A DNA stretch of 64,000 nucleotides from Hydrogenophaga sp. PAMC20947 (lineage in GTDB: Bacteria > Pseudomonadota > Gammaproteobacteria > Burkholderiales > Burkholderiaceae_C): the NCBI RefSeq assembly GCF_004795855.1, contig NZ_CP039252.1, positions 930,001 to 994,000 of the forward strand, given 5' to 3'. The position numbers and the translations under genes were made by a program. The notes below the pieces were generated by a model. That model was not told the origin of the DNA. It made no database searches and saw only the letters and a program-made list of their open reading frames with translations. Within the stretch, counting starts at the first letter, position 1, and the number at the start of each line of letters is the position of its first letter. Shown here piece by piece: positions 38,497-48,300 of this stretch.

Positions 38497-39774
38497 TTGA
38501 AAGTTTTGGTGATTGGCGGCGGTGGCCGCGAGCATGCGTTGGCCTGGAAGCTCAAGCAGTCTGAGGGCGTGAGTCAGGTGTTTGTCGCGCCGGGCAATGC
38601 GGGAACGGCCGGAGACGCCCAATTGACCAATCTGCCCATCACAGACAAGGTGGCGTTGCGCGAGTGGGCCCAAGCCCAGGGGGTGGCGTTGACGGTGGTC
38701 GGACCAGAGGCGCCGCTGGCGGCTGGGGTGGTGGACGAGTTTCGGGCCCACGGGTTGGCGATTTTTGGTCCCACACAGGCGGCCGCCCAGCTGGAGAGCT
38801 CCAAGGCTTTTTCCAAGGCCTTCATGCAGCGCCATGGCATCCCCACCGCCGACTACGAAGCCTTCACCGATCCCGTGAAAGCCCATGCCTATGTCGAGGC
38901 CAAGGGTGCGCCCATTGTTGTCAAGGCCGATGGACTCGCAGCGGGCAAGGGCGTTGTGGTGGCGATGAGCTTGGCGGATGCACATGAAGCCATTGACTTC
39001 ATGCTGGTGGACAATACCTTGGGCGTCACGCACAACGCGGGCGGAGCCCGTGTGGTGATTGAAGAGTTTTTGGTGGGCGAGGAAGCCAGTTTCATTGTCT
39101 TGTGTGATGGCGTGAACGCGTTGCCGTTGGCCACCAGCCAGGACCACAAACGATTGATGGACGGCGACCAAGGCCCGAATACCGGCGGTATGGGGGCTTA
39201 TTCACCCGCACCTGTGGTCACGCCCGCGGTTCACCAGCGCGCCATGGAAGAAGTGATTTTGCCAACCCTGCGCGGCATGGCCGCCGATGGCATTCCATTC
39301 ACGGGATTTCTTTATGCGGGCCTGATGATCACACCCGAAGGCGGCGTGAAAACACTGGAATTCAACGCCCGTATGGGGGACCCTGAAACCCAGCCCATCC
39401 TGATGCGCCTGCAAAGCAGCCTCGCCCAGGTTTTGCTGGCCGCAACGCGCACCGAGCTCGACCAGGTCACCCTGGCATGGGATGCCCGCGTCGCACTGGG
39501 CGTGGTGCTGGCCGCAGCCGGGTATCCCTTGCACCCCCGCAAGGGCGACCGCATCAGCGGGCTGCCCGACGATGCGCCCGACGCCATGGTGTTCCATGCT
39601 GGAACCACCTCAGATGCCCAGGGAGGCGCCGAGGTTTCGGGTGGTCGTGTGTTGTGCGTCACGGCGCTGGCCAATACCGTAGCGGCCGCGCGCCAAAAAG
39701 CGTATGGTGTGGCCGAAGCCATTCAGTTCGACGGCATGCAATTTCGTCGCGATATCGGCTACCGCGCCCTGTGA
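38497..39774 (+). CDS. purD: Phosphoribosylamine-glycine ligase
   Basis: A 425-residue ATP-grasp enzyme for the second step of purine synthesis. The start '[20 protein letters not shown]' and blocks '[16 protein letters not shown]', '[12 protein letters not shown]', '[12 protein letters not shown]' and '[16 protein letters not shown]' are diagnostic. TTG 38497 fits both the family N-terminus and a GGAG six bases upstream; an in-frame TTG four codons earlier lies on the GGAG itself. Confidence 0.95.
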   Translation: MKVLVIGGGGREHALAWKLKQSEGVSQVFVAPGNAGTAGDAQLTNLPITDKVALREWAQAQGVALTVVGPEAPLAAGVVDEFRAHGLAIFGPTQAAAQLESSKAFSKAFMQRHGIPTADYEAFTDPVKAHAYVEAKGAPIVVKADGLAAGKGVVVAMSLADAHEAIDFMLVDNTLGVTHNAGGARVVIEEFLVGEEASFIVLCDGVNALPLATSQDHKRLMDGDQGPNTGGMGAYSPAPVVTPAVHQRAMEEVILPTLRGMAADGIPFTGFLYAGLMITPEGGVKTLEFNARMGDPETQPILMRLQSSLAQVLLAATRTELDQVTLAWDARVALGVVLAAAGYPLHPRKGDRISGLPDDAPDAMVFHAGTTSDAQGGAEVSGGRVLCVTALANTVAAARQKAYGVAEAIQFDGMQFRRDIGYRAL

Positions 39775-39788
39775 GCCAGTTCCCATCC

Positions 39789-40703
39789 ATGAGCCACAAG
39801 CCTTCTGACGTTCGCGAATACCTGACGGGTCTGCAAGACCGCATCACTTCCACAGTTGCACTGGTCGACGGCGGCACCTTTGTGGTAGATCACTGGAAAA
39901 AGCCCGCTGGCGAAAAGCTTCAAGGGCAGGGCATCACGCAGATTCTGGAAGGCGGTGCTGTTTTTGAGCGCGCAGGCTGCGGTTTCTCCCACGTCACAGG
40001 CCCCGCCTTGCCCCCTTCCGCCACACAGCACCGGCCGGAGTTGGCCGGTGCGCCGTTTGAGGCGATGGGCGTTTCTTTGGTGTTTCACCCTCGCAACCCC
40101 TATGTGCCGACAGTTCACATGAATGTGCGCATGATCGCCGCCAAGCCCTCCAAAGGGGCTGCGGTTTGCTGGTTCGGCGGTGGCATGGACCTCACGCCCT
40201 ACTATGGTGTCGAGGAAGATGCGGTGCATTTCCACCGCACTTGCAAACTCGCTCTGGATCCGTTTGGGGTGGACAAATACCCGCGCTTTAAAACCTGGTG
40301 CGACGAGTATTTTTACCTGAAGCACCGCGACGAGCAGCGGGGCGTGGGGGGGGTGTTCTTTGACGACTTCTCCGAGCTGGGCCAGACCGGCAGCTTTGCC
40401 ATGATGCGCTCGGTGGGGGATGCCTTTCTTGAGGCCTACCTGCCCATCGTCGACCGCTGCAAAGACACCGCTTTCACCCAACGCGAGCGGGATTTCCAGT
40501 TGTACCGGCGAGGGCGGTACGTCGAATTCAATCTGGTCTGGGATCGCGGCACCCATTTTGGCTTGCAGTCGGGTGGCCGCAGTGAGTCCATTTTGTTGTC
40601 CATGCCACCGCTGGTCAGCTGGTCCTACGATACGGTTTTTGAGCCTGGCTCACCGGAAGCTGCATTGACTTCGAATTTTCTGGTTCGCAAGGACTGGCTT
40701 TGA
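39789..40703 (+). CDS. hemF: Coproporphyrinogen III oxidase, aerobic
   Basis: A 304-residue oxygen-dependent enzyme of haem synthesis. Diagnostic blocks: '[12 protein letters not shown]', '[22 protein letters not shown]', '[12 protein letters not shown]' and '[35 protein letters not shown]'. It lies 14 bases after purD and its stop overlaps the nadD start, pointing to a shared transcript. Confidence 0.96.
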   Translation: MSHKPSDVREYLTGLQDRITSTVALVDGGTFVVDHWKKPAGEKLQGQGITQILEGGAVFERAGCGFSHVTGPALPPSATQHRPELAGAPFEAMGVSLVFHPRNPYVPTVHMNVRMIAAKPSKGAAVCWFGGGMDLTPYYGVEEDAVHFHRTCKLALDPFGVDKYPRFKTWCDEYFYLKHRDEQRGVGGVFFDDFSELGQTGSFAMMRSVGDAFLEAYLPIVDRCKDTAFTQRERDFQLYRRGRYVEFNLVWDRGTHFGLQSGGRSESILLSMPPLVSWSYDTVFEPGSPEAALTSNFLVRKDWL

Positions 40704-41392
40704 TCTCGGGCGCTGACGCTTCCGTTGTCCTGGGGTCGGTTGCCGAGCAAGGCTTTCCGCTCGTCCAGCGTGTGGGCATGTTTGGCGGCGCCTTCGATCC
40801 TCCCCACGTGGCCCACCGGGAGCTGGCCGAGGTGGCGCTGACGCAGCTGGGGCTGGACGTATTGCATATCTTGCCGACCGGGCAAGCGTGGCACAAGGCC
40901 CGGCCACTGACGTCGGCTGAGCACCGGCTGGCGATGTGCGAACTGGCTTTTGGTGACCTGCCCAAGACACGAATTGATCCGCGGGAGACGTTGCGGGCCG
41001 GTCCAAGCTACACTGCAGATACTTTAACTGAGCTCGCCGAGGCGTATCCGGGCGCCGAACTGTATCTGGTGATGGGCGCCGATCAGCTGCTGGCGTTCAA
41101 GCAGTGGGTCCGGTGGACCGAGGTGCTGGACCTCGCGCGGCTTGCTGTAGCCCACCGGGCACCTCTAATTTCTGTGCTGGATCCCCATCCCCTGGATTTG
41201 GATGCAGCCGATCTGTCGGGTGTGGATGTGCCGTATGTGGCGCTGTCCATGCCCCTGCACCACGTCAGTGCGACGTCGATCCGGGCCAGGGCATCCGGCG
41301 CCTCACAACACGACCCCAGCCTTGATCGCCTGGTGTCTGCCGACGTTGCAAGCTATATTTCACTTCATCACCTTTATCAAGATCCTTCATGA
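40700..41392 (+). CDS. nadD: Nicotinate-nucleotide adenylyltransferase
   Basis: A 230-residue NAD-synthesis enzyme. The nucleotidyl-transferase motif reads '[19 protein letters not shown]', with HVAH in place of the usual HxGH. '[13 protein letters not shown]' and '[12 protein letters not shown]' (ISxTxIR-like) follow. The start is TTG 40700, overlapping the hemF stop; the first 20 residues are less conserved, so a later start is possible. Confidence 0.93.
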   Translation: MISGADASVVLGSVAEQGFPLVQRVGMFGGAFDPPHVAHRELAEVALTQLGLDVLHILPTGQAWHKARPLTSAEHRLAMCELAFGDLPKTRIDPRETLRAGPSYTADTLTELAEAYPGAELYLVMGADQLLAFKQWVRWTEVLDLARLAVAHRAPLISVLDPHPLDLDAADLSGVDVPYVALSMPLHHVSATSIRARASGASQHDPSLDRLVSADVASYISLHHLYQDPS

Positions 41393-42156
41393 CCAGCGAA
41401 ACTTCCGCCAAAAAAGACATCCAGAAACTCCAGCGCGCCATTGTCGATGGACTCGAAGATGTCAAAGGGCAGGACATTGTGGTGTTTGACACCGAGTCCC
41501 TGTCGCCGCTGTTTGAGCGGGTCATCGTAGCCAGCGGCACGTCCAATCGCCAGACCAGGGCGCTGGCGGCCAGCGTGCGTGATGCGGTGCGCGAAGCAGG
41601 TTTTGACAAGCCCCGCATCGAAGGCGAAGAGAACGGTGAGTGGATCATCGTGGATTGCGGCGCTGCCGTGGCCCATGTCATGCAGCCTGTGATCCGCCAG
41701 TATTACCGCCTGGAAGAGATTTGGGGTCAGAAGCCCCTTCGCCTGAAGCACGGTGCGCCCAAGCCTGCGCAGGCCACCACCACAACGAAGACCCCTGCGG
41801 CCAAGAAAGCCGCGGCGAAAAAGACGGCGGGCAAAACCGCTGTGGCGCCGGTGTCGGCGAAAACGGTGGTTCGCAAAGCGGCCCAGACAGCAGGGAAGGC
41901 CGTGGTGGCCAAGACGGCCGCTTCGACTGCAGCCAAGAAAGCGCCGGTCAAGAAGACAACGGCAGGCAACGCAAAACCAGCGGTGAAGACCATGGTCGTG
42001 AAACCCAAGAGTGCGACCAAGCCCGTCGCCAAGGCTGCCAGGTCGGCCAAGCCGGCCGTCAAGTCCGCCGCCAAACCTGCGGCCAAGAGCGTGAAGCCGA
42101 TGGCCAAGCCCGCAGGCAAATCACCGGTGAAGGCGCCTGCTCGCAAGAAGGCATGA
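41389..42156 (+). CDS. rsfS: Ribosome silencing factor RsfS with long Lys/Ala/Pro-rich tail
   Basis: A 255-residue protein. Residues 1-115 are the RsfS domain ('[22 protein letters not shown]', '[28 protein letters not shown]'), which binds ribosomal protein uL14 and blocks subunit joining in starvation. Residues from about 120 to the end are a low-complexity basic tail of AAKK, KPA and KSAAKP repeats resembling histone H1 C-termini, more than doubling the usual length of about 110-130. It overlaps nadD by four bases and rlmH by four bases. Confidence 0.94.
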   Translation: MTSETSAKKDIQKLQRAIVDGLEDVKGQDIVVFDTESLSPLFERVIVASGTSNRQTRALAASVRDAVREAGFDKPRIEGEENGEWIIVDCGAAVAHVMQPVIRQYYRLEEIWGQKPLRLKHGAPKPAQATTTTKTPAAKKAAAKKTAGKTAVAPVSAKTVVRKAAQTAGKAVVAKTAASTAAKKAPVKKTTAGNAKPAVKTMVVKPKSATKPVAKAARSAKPAVKSAAKPAAKSVKPMAKPAGKSPVKAPARKKA

Positions 42157-42620
42157 AACTGTTGATCGTCGCAGTCGGGCAACGCATGCCCGACTGGGCT
42201 CAGACCGCCTACGACGACTACGCCAAACGGTTTCCACCCGAACTCAAGGTGGAGCTCAAAACCGTCAAGACCGAGCCACGTGCGTCCAAAACACGGGAAA
42301 CCTTGGTGGCCGCCGAGCGCGAGCGCATCCAGGCGGTTCTGCCCCGGGGTTGTCGCGTGGTGGTGCTCGACGAGCGCGGCACGGCGCTGACGACCAAGGC
42401 CTTGGCGGAGCAACTCAAGGGCTGGCAGTTGGAGGCTGATGATGTTGCGTTGATCATCGGCGGCCCTGATGGGCTGGAGCCAGCCTTCCGGGATGCTGCG
42501 CACCAGCGGATTCGTTTGTCCGACCTTACGTTGCCCCATGCGATGGCCAGGGTGCTGTTGATTGAGCAGTTGTACCGAGCCTGGTCGGTCAATGCCAATC
42601 ACCCCTACCACCGCGAGTGA
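42153..42620 (+). CDS. rlmH: 23S rRNA (pseudouridine1915-N3)-methyltransferase
   Basis: A 155-residue SPOUT methyltransferase. '[26 protein letters not shown]' opens the protein, '[18 protein letters not shown]' and '[12 protein letters not shown]' follow, and '[34 protein letters not shown]' is the conserved knotted C-terminus. The ATG overlaps the rsfS stop. The rsfS-rlmH pairing is widespread. Confidence 0.96.
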   Translation: MKLLIVAVGQRMPDWAQTAYDDYAKRFPPELKVELKTVKTEPRASKTRETLVAAERERIQAVLPRGCRVVVLDERGTALTTKALAEQLKGWQLEADDVALIIGGPDGLEPAFRDAAHQRIRLSDLTLPHAMARVLLIEQLYRAWSVNANHPYHRE

Positions 42621-42717
42621 TGGTGCGGCATGGGGGCCGTTCGCGGCAAGTGCGTGTGCCACTTGGCCAGCCTGTTGCAGTTTCATGCCCTTGTTTTTGT
42701 GCTTTTCTGTGCCCCCC

Positions 42718-43341
42718 ATGAACGTCCCATTCATTTACCTCGCTTCTCAAAGTCCACGCCGCAAACAATTGCTGGAGCAGTGGGGCGTGCGTTGTGAGTT
42801 GCTGTTGCCAGACGCCGAAGAGGATGCTGAATCGCTGGAGCAGGTGCTGCCGGGCGAGGCGCCTGCCACCTATGTGCAACGTGTGACCGGGCTCAAGCTC
42901 GAGGCTTCCCTGGCCCGCCTGAAACGCCGTGGCTTGACGCCCGCGCCGGTGTTGTGTGCGGATACCACGGTGGCGCTTGGGCGTCGCATCATGGGAAAAC
43001 CGGGCGATGCAGCGGAGGCCCGGGCCATGCTGAGCGACCTGTCGGGTCAGCGCCACCGTGTGCTGACGGCCGTGGCCGTGGGCAAGGCGGCCCGCCGCGG
43101 AGCGGCCACCGTGTGGTCGGCACTGTCCACGTCCCAAGTGCATTTCGATGCCATTTCGGCTGCGCAGATACGCCGCTACGTCGACAGCGGTGAGCCCATG
43201 GGCAAGGCTGGTGCCTATGCGATCCAGGGTCAGGCGGCCATGTGGACCACGCAGATCAGCGGCAGCTATTCGGGCATCATGGGTTTGCCCGCATTTGAAA
43301 CAGCGCAGGTGTTGGCCGCTGCCGGTATGGACCTGCTGTGA
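42718..43341 (+). CDS. maf: Maf-family nucleoside triphosphate pyrophosphatase
   Basis: A 207-residue housecleaning pyrophosphatase, probably dTTP/UTP-specific (YhdE-like). 'IYLASQSPRRKQLLEQWGV' is the family start; 'VLCADTTVALGRRIMGKP' and 'GAYAIQGQAAMWTTQISGSYSGIMGLP' follow. I chose ATG 42718 at the start of homology. Confidence 0.94.
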   Translation: MNVPFIYLASQSPRRKQLLEQWGVRCELLLPDAEEDAESLEQVLPGEAPATYVQRVTGLKLEASLARLKRRGLTPAPVLCADTTVALGRRIMGKPGDAAEARAMLSDLSGQRHRVLTAVAVGKAARRGAATVWSALSTSQVHFDAISAAQIRRYVDSGEPMGKAGAYAIQGQAAMWTTQISGSYSGIMGLPAFETAQVLAAAGMDLL

Positions 43342-43378
43342 GCCACCTCCCTTCAGACGCCAGAACCGAGATGACGTG

Positions 43379-44938
43379 ATGAGCCAGGATATTTTGATCA
43401 ACTGGGCCCCGCAGGAGACGCGTGTCGCTGTTGTCGAGCAGGGCGCGGTGCAGGAGGTGCATTTCGAACGCACGCTTGAGCGTGGTCTCGTGGGCAACAT
43501 CTACTTGGGCAAAATCTCCCGGGTGTTGCCAGGCATGCAGTCCGCTTTCATCGACATTGGCCTGGATCGTGCGGCTTTTTTGCATGTCGCCGATCTCATG
43601 CCCAACATCGTGGCCAAACACGCTACGCCGCGCGATCGCACGCCCGCAACAGCATCGGCTGAGGGCGGTGCAGGGGTTGCGGGCGAGGTGCAGGCCAACC
43701 CTCGGGTGCTCACGCCCGATCCGGTATTGCCAATCGAGCGTCAGATTTTTGAGGGCCAGGCCCTGATGGTACAAGTGCTGAAGGACCCAATCGGCTCCAA
43801 AGGTGCGCGCCTGACGGCCCAGATCAGCATTGCCGGGCGTTTGCTGGTGTACCTTCCGCAAGACAATCATGTTGGCGTGTCCCAGAAGATTCCGCCTGCT
43901 CAGCGTGAGTCCCTGCGGCAGCGGGTGCTGGGTCTGGCGCAGGGCAAGGATGGGGTGTCTGCGGGTGGGTTCATTTTGCGCACCAATGCCGAAGACGCCA
44001 CCGACGCAGAACTTGGCGAAGACATCGCGTATTTGCGCAAGACCTGGCACCGCATCAAGGATGCGGCCGCCCGGCAGCCTTCAGCCACTGTGTTGCATGA
44101 AGATCTCAACCTCATTCAGCGCGTGTTGCGCGATCTGGTCAGCAGCGAAACTCAGTCCATCCGAATCGATTCGCGCGAGCAGTTTGGCTTGTTGCAGGGC
44201 TTTGCGGTGGAGTTCATGCCTGACACAGAGGCCAAGTTGCAGCTCTACACCGGCGAGCGCCCGATTTTTGACCTGTTCAGCATTGACGAAGACATCGCCA
44301 GAGCCTTGAGCCGCCGGGTGGATCTCAAGTCGGGCGGTTATCTGGTGATCGACCAGACCGAGGCCTTGACCACGGTGGATGTGAACACGGGTGGTTATGT
44401 GGGCGCGCGTAACTTTGACGACACGGTGTTTCGAACCAACCTGGAAGCCGCACAGACGATTGCCCGCCAATTGCGTTTGCGCAACCTCGGGGGCATCGTG
44501 ATCGTGGACTTTATTGACATGGTGCGTGAAGACCACCGGGACGCGGTCATGGGCGAGTTCCGCAAGCAACTGTCACGTGATCGGGTCAAGACCATGATTG
44601 GCGGCTTCTCGCAGCTGGGATTGGTGGAGATGACGCGCAAGCGCACCCGCGAATCACTGGCGCAGATGCTGAGCGAGCCTTGTGGTGCCTGCAAGGGAAA
44701 AGGCATTGTCAAAACGGCACGAAGCGTTTGTTACGACGTGCTGCGGGAAATCCTTCGCGAAGCCAGGGCCTTCAACCCACGGGAGTTTCGTGTGGTCGCC
44801 GCACCCCAGGTGATTGAACTGTTTCTCGATGAAGAGCGGCAGCACCTGGCCGGCCTGTCGGATTTCATCGGTAAGCCCATTTCACTGCAGAGTGAAGGCT
44901 CCATGACACAGGAACAGTACGACATCGTGCTGCTCTGA
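43379..44938 (+). CDS. rng: Ribonuclease G
   Basis: A 519-residue endoribonuclease for 5' end maturation of 16S rRNA. The N-terminus 'ILINWAPQETRVAVVEQGAVQE' leads to an S1 domain ('GNIYLGKISRVLPGMQSAFIDIG'). The catalytic DNase I-like part has 'TVDVNTGGYVGARNFDDTV' and 'IVIVDFIDM'. The zinc link is 'PCGACKGKG'. It has no RNase E-type scaffold. It ends the nadD-rsfS-rlmH-maf-rng cluster. Confidence 0.95.
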   Translation: MSQDILINWAPQETRVAVVEQGAVQEVHFERTLERGLVGNIYLGKISRVLPGMQSAFIDIGLDRAAFLHVADLMPNIVAKHATPRDRTPATASAEGGAGVAGEVQANPRVLTPDPVLPIERQIFEGQALMVQVLKDPIGSKGARLTAQISIAGRLLVYLPQDNHVGVSQKIPPAQRESLRQRVLGLAQGKDGVSAGGFILRTNAEDATDAELGEDIAYLRKTWHRIKDAAARQPSATVLHEDLNLIQRVLRDLVSSETQSIRIDSREQFGLLQGFAVEFMPDTEAKLQLYTGERPIFDLFSIDEDIARALSRRVDLKSGGYLVIDQTEALTTVDVNTGGYVGARNFDDTVFRTNLEAAQTIARQLRLRNLGGIVIVDFIDMVREDHRDAVMGEFRKQLSRDRVKTMIGGFSQLGLVEMTRKRTRESLAQMLSEPCGACKGKGIVKTARSVCYDVLREILREARAFNPREFRVVAAPQVIELFLDEERQHLAGLSDFIGKPISLQSEGSMTQEQYDIVLL

Positions 44939-45138
44939 CCGCTTCGGTGGCCAGAAGGTCTGCCAATTCCTTCACACCCGTGTGTGCAGGACACAGCTGG
45001 AAACAACCGAAACACGCAAATGGCCGCCCGTCCTACATGCTTGAGTGGAAGTGCAGGCGATAATCCGTTGGTGTTATTCGGGAAAACCCGATTAAGCGAA
45101 CTTTTTTTAAAAACCAACCAAAATCCATTGGAGATTGC

Positions 45139-46194
45139 ATGAAATTGAAGAAACTGAACGCCTTGATGTTGTTGAGCGGTGCAGCCGTTTTCCAGGCGCA
45201 CGCTGGCATGGTGCAAGACGCCAACGGCAACGTGGCCTATGACACCGCAGCTGAATGCGACGCTGCTGTTCAAGGCGGCCAGGCCCGTTTCTACCAGCCC
45301 TCGACCAAGATGGCTGCCCAGAAACGCAAAGGCGAGGCCACCGTGCGTGTGGTGCGCCTCGACGAGGTGGATGCTCAGTACAAGCTGGGTGCATGTGATC
45401 TGGGTGTGGGCCGCAAATTCGGTCGCAACGGTGTGGCCAAACCCCTCCAAGGCAAGTACGTGCCCTTCAGCCCTGCGATGCCTGTGCAGGTGTACGCCAG
45501 CAAGTCCGGCGAAACCATGCGTGTGAGCATGGCCAAGTGCGACAACCGTTTCTCCGATAACCTGCCGCGCGCCGTGCCAATGCCCGTCGCAGCACCCGTG
45601 CCAGTGGCGGTTGCGCCAGCACCTGTGCCCAAGGCTGCGCCCATGGCTGCACCCGTGGTGGCGGCCCCCGCTCCAGCACCTGTTGTGGCGGCGCCTGCTG
45701 CCCGCATGACGCCCTACGTGTTTGGCACCGTAGGTGCACAGCGTGACCTGATCGGCAATGGTCCGATCGACGGTCTCGCACAATTTGATGACCACGACAC
45801 CAAGCTCGCGGCACAAGGCGGTGTGGGTGTCCAGTTTGGCCCTCTCTGGGGCATTGAAGGCTTCGCTCAGGGGGGCAAAGGCCATTCGTTCGAAAACGGC
45901 AGTGAATACAAGACGCGCGTGCTCGGTCTGCGCGGTACCGTTGGCCAGGACATCGGCTCCTCAGCCCGTGTGTTTGCCAAGCTGGGCGTGGCCAGTGTGA
46001 CCCACACTGGCGACAGCCCAAGCGCTTCCCAGACCCGCCCTACCGTGGGCCTGGGCATGCTGATGCATCTCACCGAAAACCTCGCCTTGCGCGGTGACTT
46101 CGATCATTACGTCAAGAAGAGTGGCGGTTCCGGCGCCAGCTGGAAAGCACTCAACTACGTTGGCGTGGGTCTGCAGTACTCGTTCATGCCCTGA
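45139..46194 (+). CDS. Outer-membrane beta-barrel protein with N-terminal periplasmic domain
   Basis: A 351-residue secreted protein. Signal peptide 'KLNALMLLSGAAVFQAHA' is followed by a domain of about 130 residues with three Cys ('AAECDAA', 'LGACDLG', 'AKCDN'), an Ala/Pro/Val-rich linker (about 148-195, repeats of VAAPAPAP type) and a C-terminal region of alternating strands ('TPYVFGTVGAQRDL', 'GVGVQFGPLWGIEGFAQGG') ending 'GVGLQYSFMP', as in OmpA-like 8-stranded barrels. The order, soluble domain first and barrel last, is the reverse of OmpA. A weak GGAG lies before the ATG. Function unknown. Confidence 0.8.
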   Translation: MKLKKLNALMLLSGAAVFQAHAGMVQDANGNVAYDTAAECDAAVQGGQARFYQPSTKMAAQKRKGEATVRVVRLDEVDAQYKLGACDLGVGRKFGRNGVAKPLQGKYVPFSPAMPVQVYASKSGETMRVSMAKCDNRFSDNLPRAVPMPVAAPVPVAVAPAPVPKAAPMAAPVVAAPAPAPVVAAPAARMTPYVFGTVGAQRDLIGNGPIDGLAQFDDHDTKLAAQGGVGVQFGPLWGIEGFAQGGKGHSFENGSEYKTRVLGLRGTVGQDIGSSARVFAKLGVASVTHTGDSPSASQTRPTVGLGMLMHLTENLALRGDFDHYVKKSGGSGASWKALNYVGVGLQYSFMP

Positions 46195-46220
46195 TCCCGG
46201 CAAATAGCCGCACGGTCAGC

Positions 46221-46270
46221 AAAGGCCGCCTCAAAACCACCTCGCCGTGGTTTTGCTGGCGGCTTTTTTT
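46221..46270. terminator. Terminator after the outer-membrane protein gene
   Basis: A nested hairpin: outer stem GCCGCC/GGCGGC, inner stem AAAACCAC/GTGGTTTT, followed by T7. It lies between convergent genes. Confidence 0.8.
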
Positions 46271-46313
46271 CGCCTGTTCTACCCGAGGGGGATGCCCTCG
46301 CCAGGGCTGAGGA

Positions 46314-48200
46314 TCAAGCCTCAGGTGTGAAGTTTTGTGAATGCAGGCGGGCGTACAGGCCGTTGGCCTGGATGAGCTGCTGGTGGGTGCCTTGTTCGCT
46401 GATCTGCCCGTTGGCCAGCACGACCACACGGTCCGCGTGTTCGATCGTGGTCAGCCGGTGTGCGATGACCAGTGTGGTGCGCCCAGCCATGAGGCGCGAG
46501 AGGGCTTCCTGCACCAGGCGCTCGGATTCGTTGTCCAATGCCGATGTGGCTTCGTCCAGAATCAGGACCGGCGCATCCTTGTAGATGGCGCGCGCGATCG
46601 CCAGTCGCTGGCGCTGGCCGCCCGACAATTCGGCTGCGTTGTGGCCCACTGTGCTGTGCATCCCACGGGGCAGCCGTTCGAGCAGCTCCCCGAGGTTGGC
46701 CGACATCAGCGCAGAGCGCACGCGCTCTTCGTCGATGGTGGGATCGTTGGAGCCCAGCGCTACGTTGGCCGCCAGCGTGTCATTGAACATGATCACTTCC
46801 TGGCTCACCATGGCGAACTGGCTGCGCAGGTTGCGCAAGTCCCAGTCGGGCAGGGCGACTCCATCGAGCAAGACTTCACCTTGATTCAGCTCGACAAAGC
46901 GCGGCAAGAGGTTGGCCAGGGTGGTTTTGCCAGATCCGGACGGTCCGACCAAGGCCAGGACTTCGCCCGGCTGGATGTCCAGACAAATCCCTTTCAACGC
47001 GGCCCGGTTCGATGCTCCGCTCGGGTCGGAGGGGTCGCCATCTTTGGTTGGGTACCTTACCCACACGTCTTTCAGCTGGATGGCGCCTTTGACCCGATCC
47101 ACGCTGTGGCTGCCAGAGGACTGCGCCGGTATGTTTTCGATCAGTTCCAGGCCACGCTCCAGCGCGGCCAATCCGCGGGTGATCGGGCCAGCAATCTCTG
47201 CCAGGTGGCGGATGGGTGCGATCAGCATCAGCATCGCCGTCACAAAAGCCACAAAGTTGCCGACGGTCACGCCACTCTGGCTGCTTTGCCAGAGTGCCAC
47301 CGCGATCACGGCCGACAAGGCAATCGCAGCCAGCATCTGGGTCAGGGGTGTCATGGCGGCCTGTGCGACCGTAGATTTCAGGGCCAGCCGGCGAAGACCG
47401 ACGCTCAACACGTCAAAGCGTTGCCCCTGGCGTTCCTGAGCCCCATGCAGGCGGACCATGCGGTGCGCCAATGCATTTTCTTCCACCACATAGGCCAGTT
47501 CGTCGGTCGCTTGCTGGCTGGATCGGGTCAGACGGTACAGGCGTTTGGACAGCGTGCGCATCACGATCACCAGGGCCGGAAACAGGAACAGCACGATGAG
47601 CGTGAGCTTCCAGTTGAGGTACATCAGGTACCCCAGCAGTGCCAGCAGGGTCAGGCTGTCCTTGGACAGGCCCAGAAGGGCGTTGACCAGCATGGTGGAG
47701 CCGGTCTGCACTTCGTAAACCAGGGTGTTGGACAGCTTGCTGGCGCTTTGTTGCGAAAACAGGTTCAGCTGCGCATCGTTGAGCCGCTGGAACATCGCTC
47801 GCCGCAAATTCAACAGTCCCAAGCTGGCGGTGTATGACAGCGCGTATTGCGCCACAAAGCCGGCCAGCCCGCGAATCCCGAACAAGGCCAGCAGGGCGGC
47901 AGGCACCATCCAGAGGTCGATGTCCCCTTTTCCAAAGCCTCGGTCGAGCAAGGTTTTGAGCAGGGCTGGGATCAGTGGCTCGGTCAAGGCGCCAATCACG
48001 GTGCTGATCGCAGCCAGCACGATGCCCAGTTTGGCCGACCGGAAGTAGGGCCAGAACTGGCGCAGCCGGTGGGTGATGCTGCTGGTGTCGGGGGCGGGTG
48101 TGGCAGAAGTTTCGGTCAAAACGGCGAAAGGTGACGTTGAAAGGGAACTCACAGCGGACAAACTGCTCGACTCCACGGAGGTTGTACAGTCAAGGCACAT
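46314..48200 (-). CDS. msbA: Lipid A/lipopolysaccharide ABC transporter, ATP-binding and permease protein MsbA
   Basis: A roughly 628-residue half-transporter flipping lipid A-core across the inner membrane. The N-terminal part has about six hydrophobic segments ('LGIVLAAISTVIGALTEPLI', 'LTLLALLGYLMYL'). The ABC domain has Walker A 'VGPSGSGKTTLANLL', signature 'LSGGQRQRLAIARA' and Walker B 'VLILDEATSALD'. ATG 48200 is a likely start, though the first 40 residues are poorly conserved and a later GTG is possible. It is divergent from tolB. Confidence 0.94.
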   Translation of the reverse strand: MCLDCTTSVESSSLSAVSSLSTSPFAVLTETSATPAPDTSSITHRLRQFWPYFRSAKLGIVLAAISTVIGALTEPLIPALLKTLLDRGFGKGDIDLWMVPAALLALFGIRGLAGFVAQYALSYTASLGLLNLRRAMFQRLNDAQLNLFSQQSASKLSNTLVYEVQTGSTMLVNALLGLSKDSLTLLALLGYLMYLNWKLTLIVLFLFPALVIVMRTLSKRLYRLTRSSQQATDELAYVVEENALAHRMVRLHGAQERQGQRFDVLSVGLRRLALKSTVAQAAMTPLTQMLAAIALSAVIAVALWQSSQSGVTVGNFVAFVTAMLMLIAPIRHLAEIAGPITRGLAALERGLELIENIPAQSSGSHSVDRVKGAIQLKDVWVRYPTKDGDPSDPSGASNRAALKGICLDIQPGEVLALVGPSGSGKTTLANLLPRFVELNQGEVLLDGVALPDWDLRNLRSQFAMVSQEVIMFNDTLAANVALGSNDPTIDEERVRSALMSANLGELLERLPRGMHSTVGHNAAELSGGQRQRLAIARAIYKDAPVLILDEATSALDNESERLVQEALSRLMAGRTTLVIAHRLTTIEHADRVVVLANGQISEQGTHQQLIQANGLYARLHSQNFTPEA

Positions 48201-48300
48201 CTTGTCACGGCTGGTCTGAACGCTTCCGTTATTATCCGCTGGGTACCGATTCGGTTCTGAATCCCAGGTTTCTGGCCATCCAACACTCTTACTGAATTGA

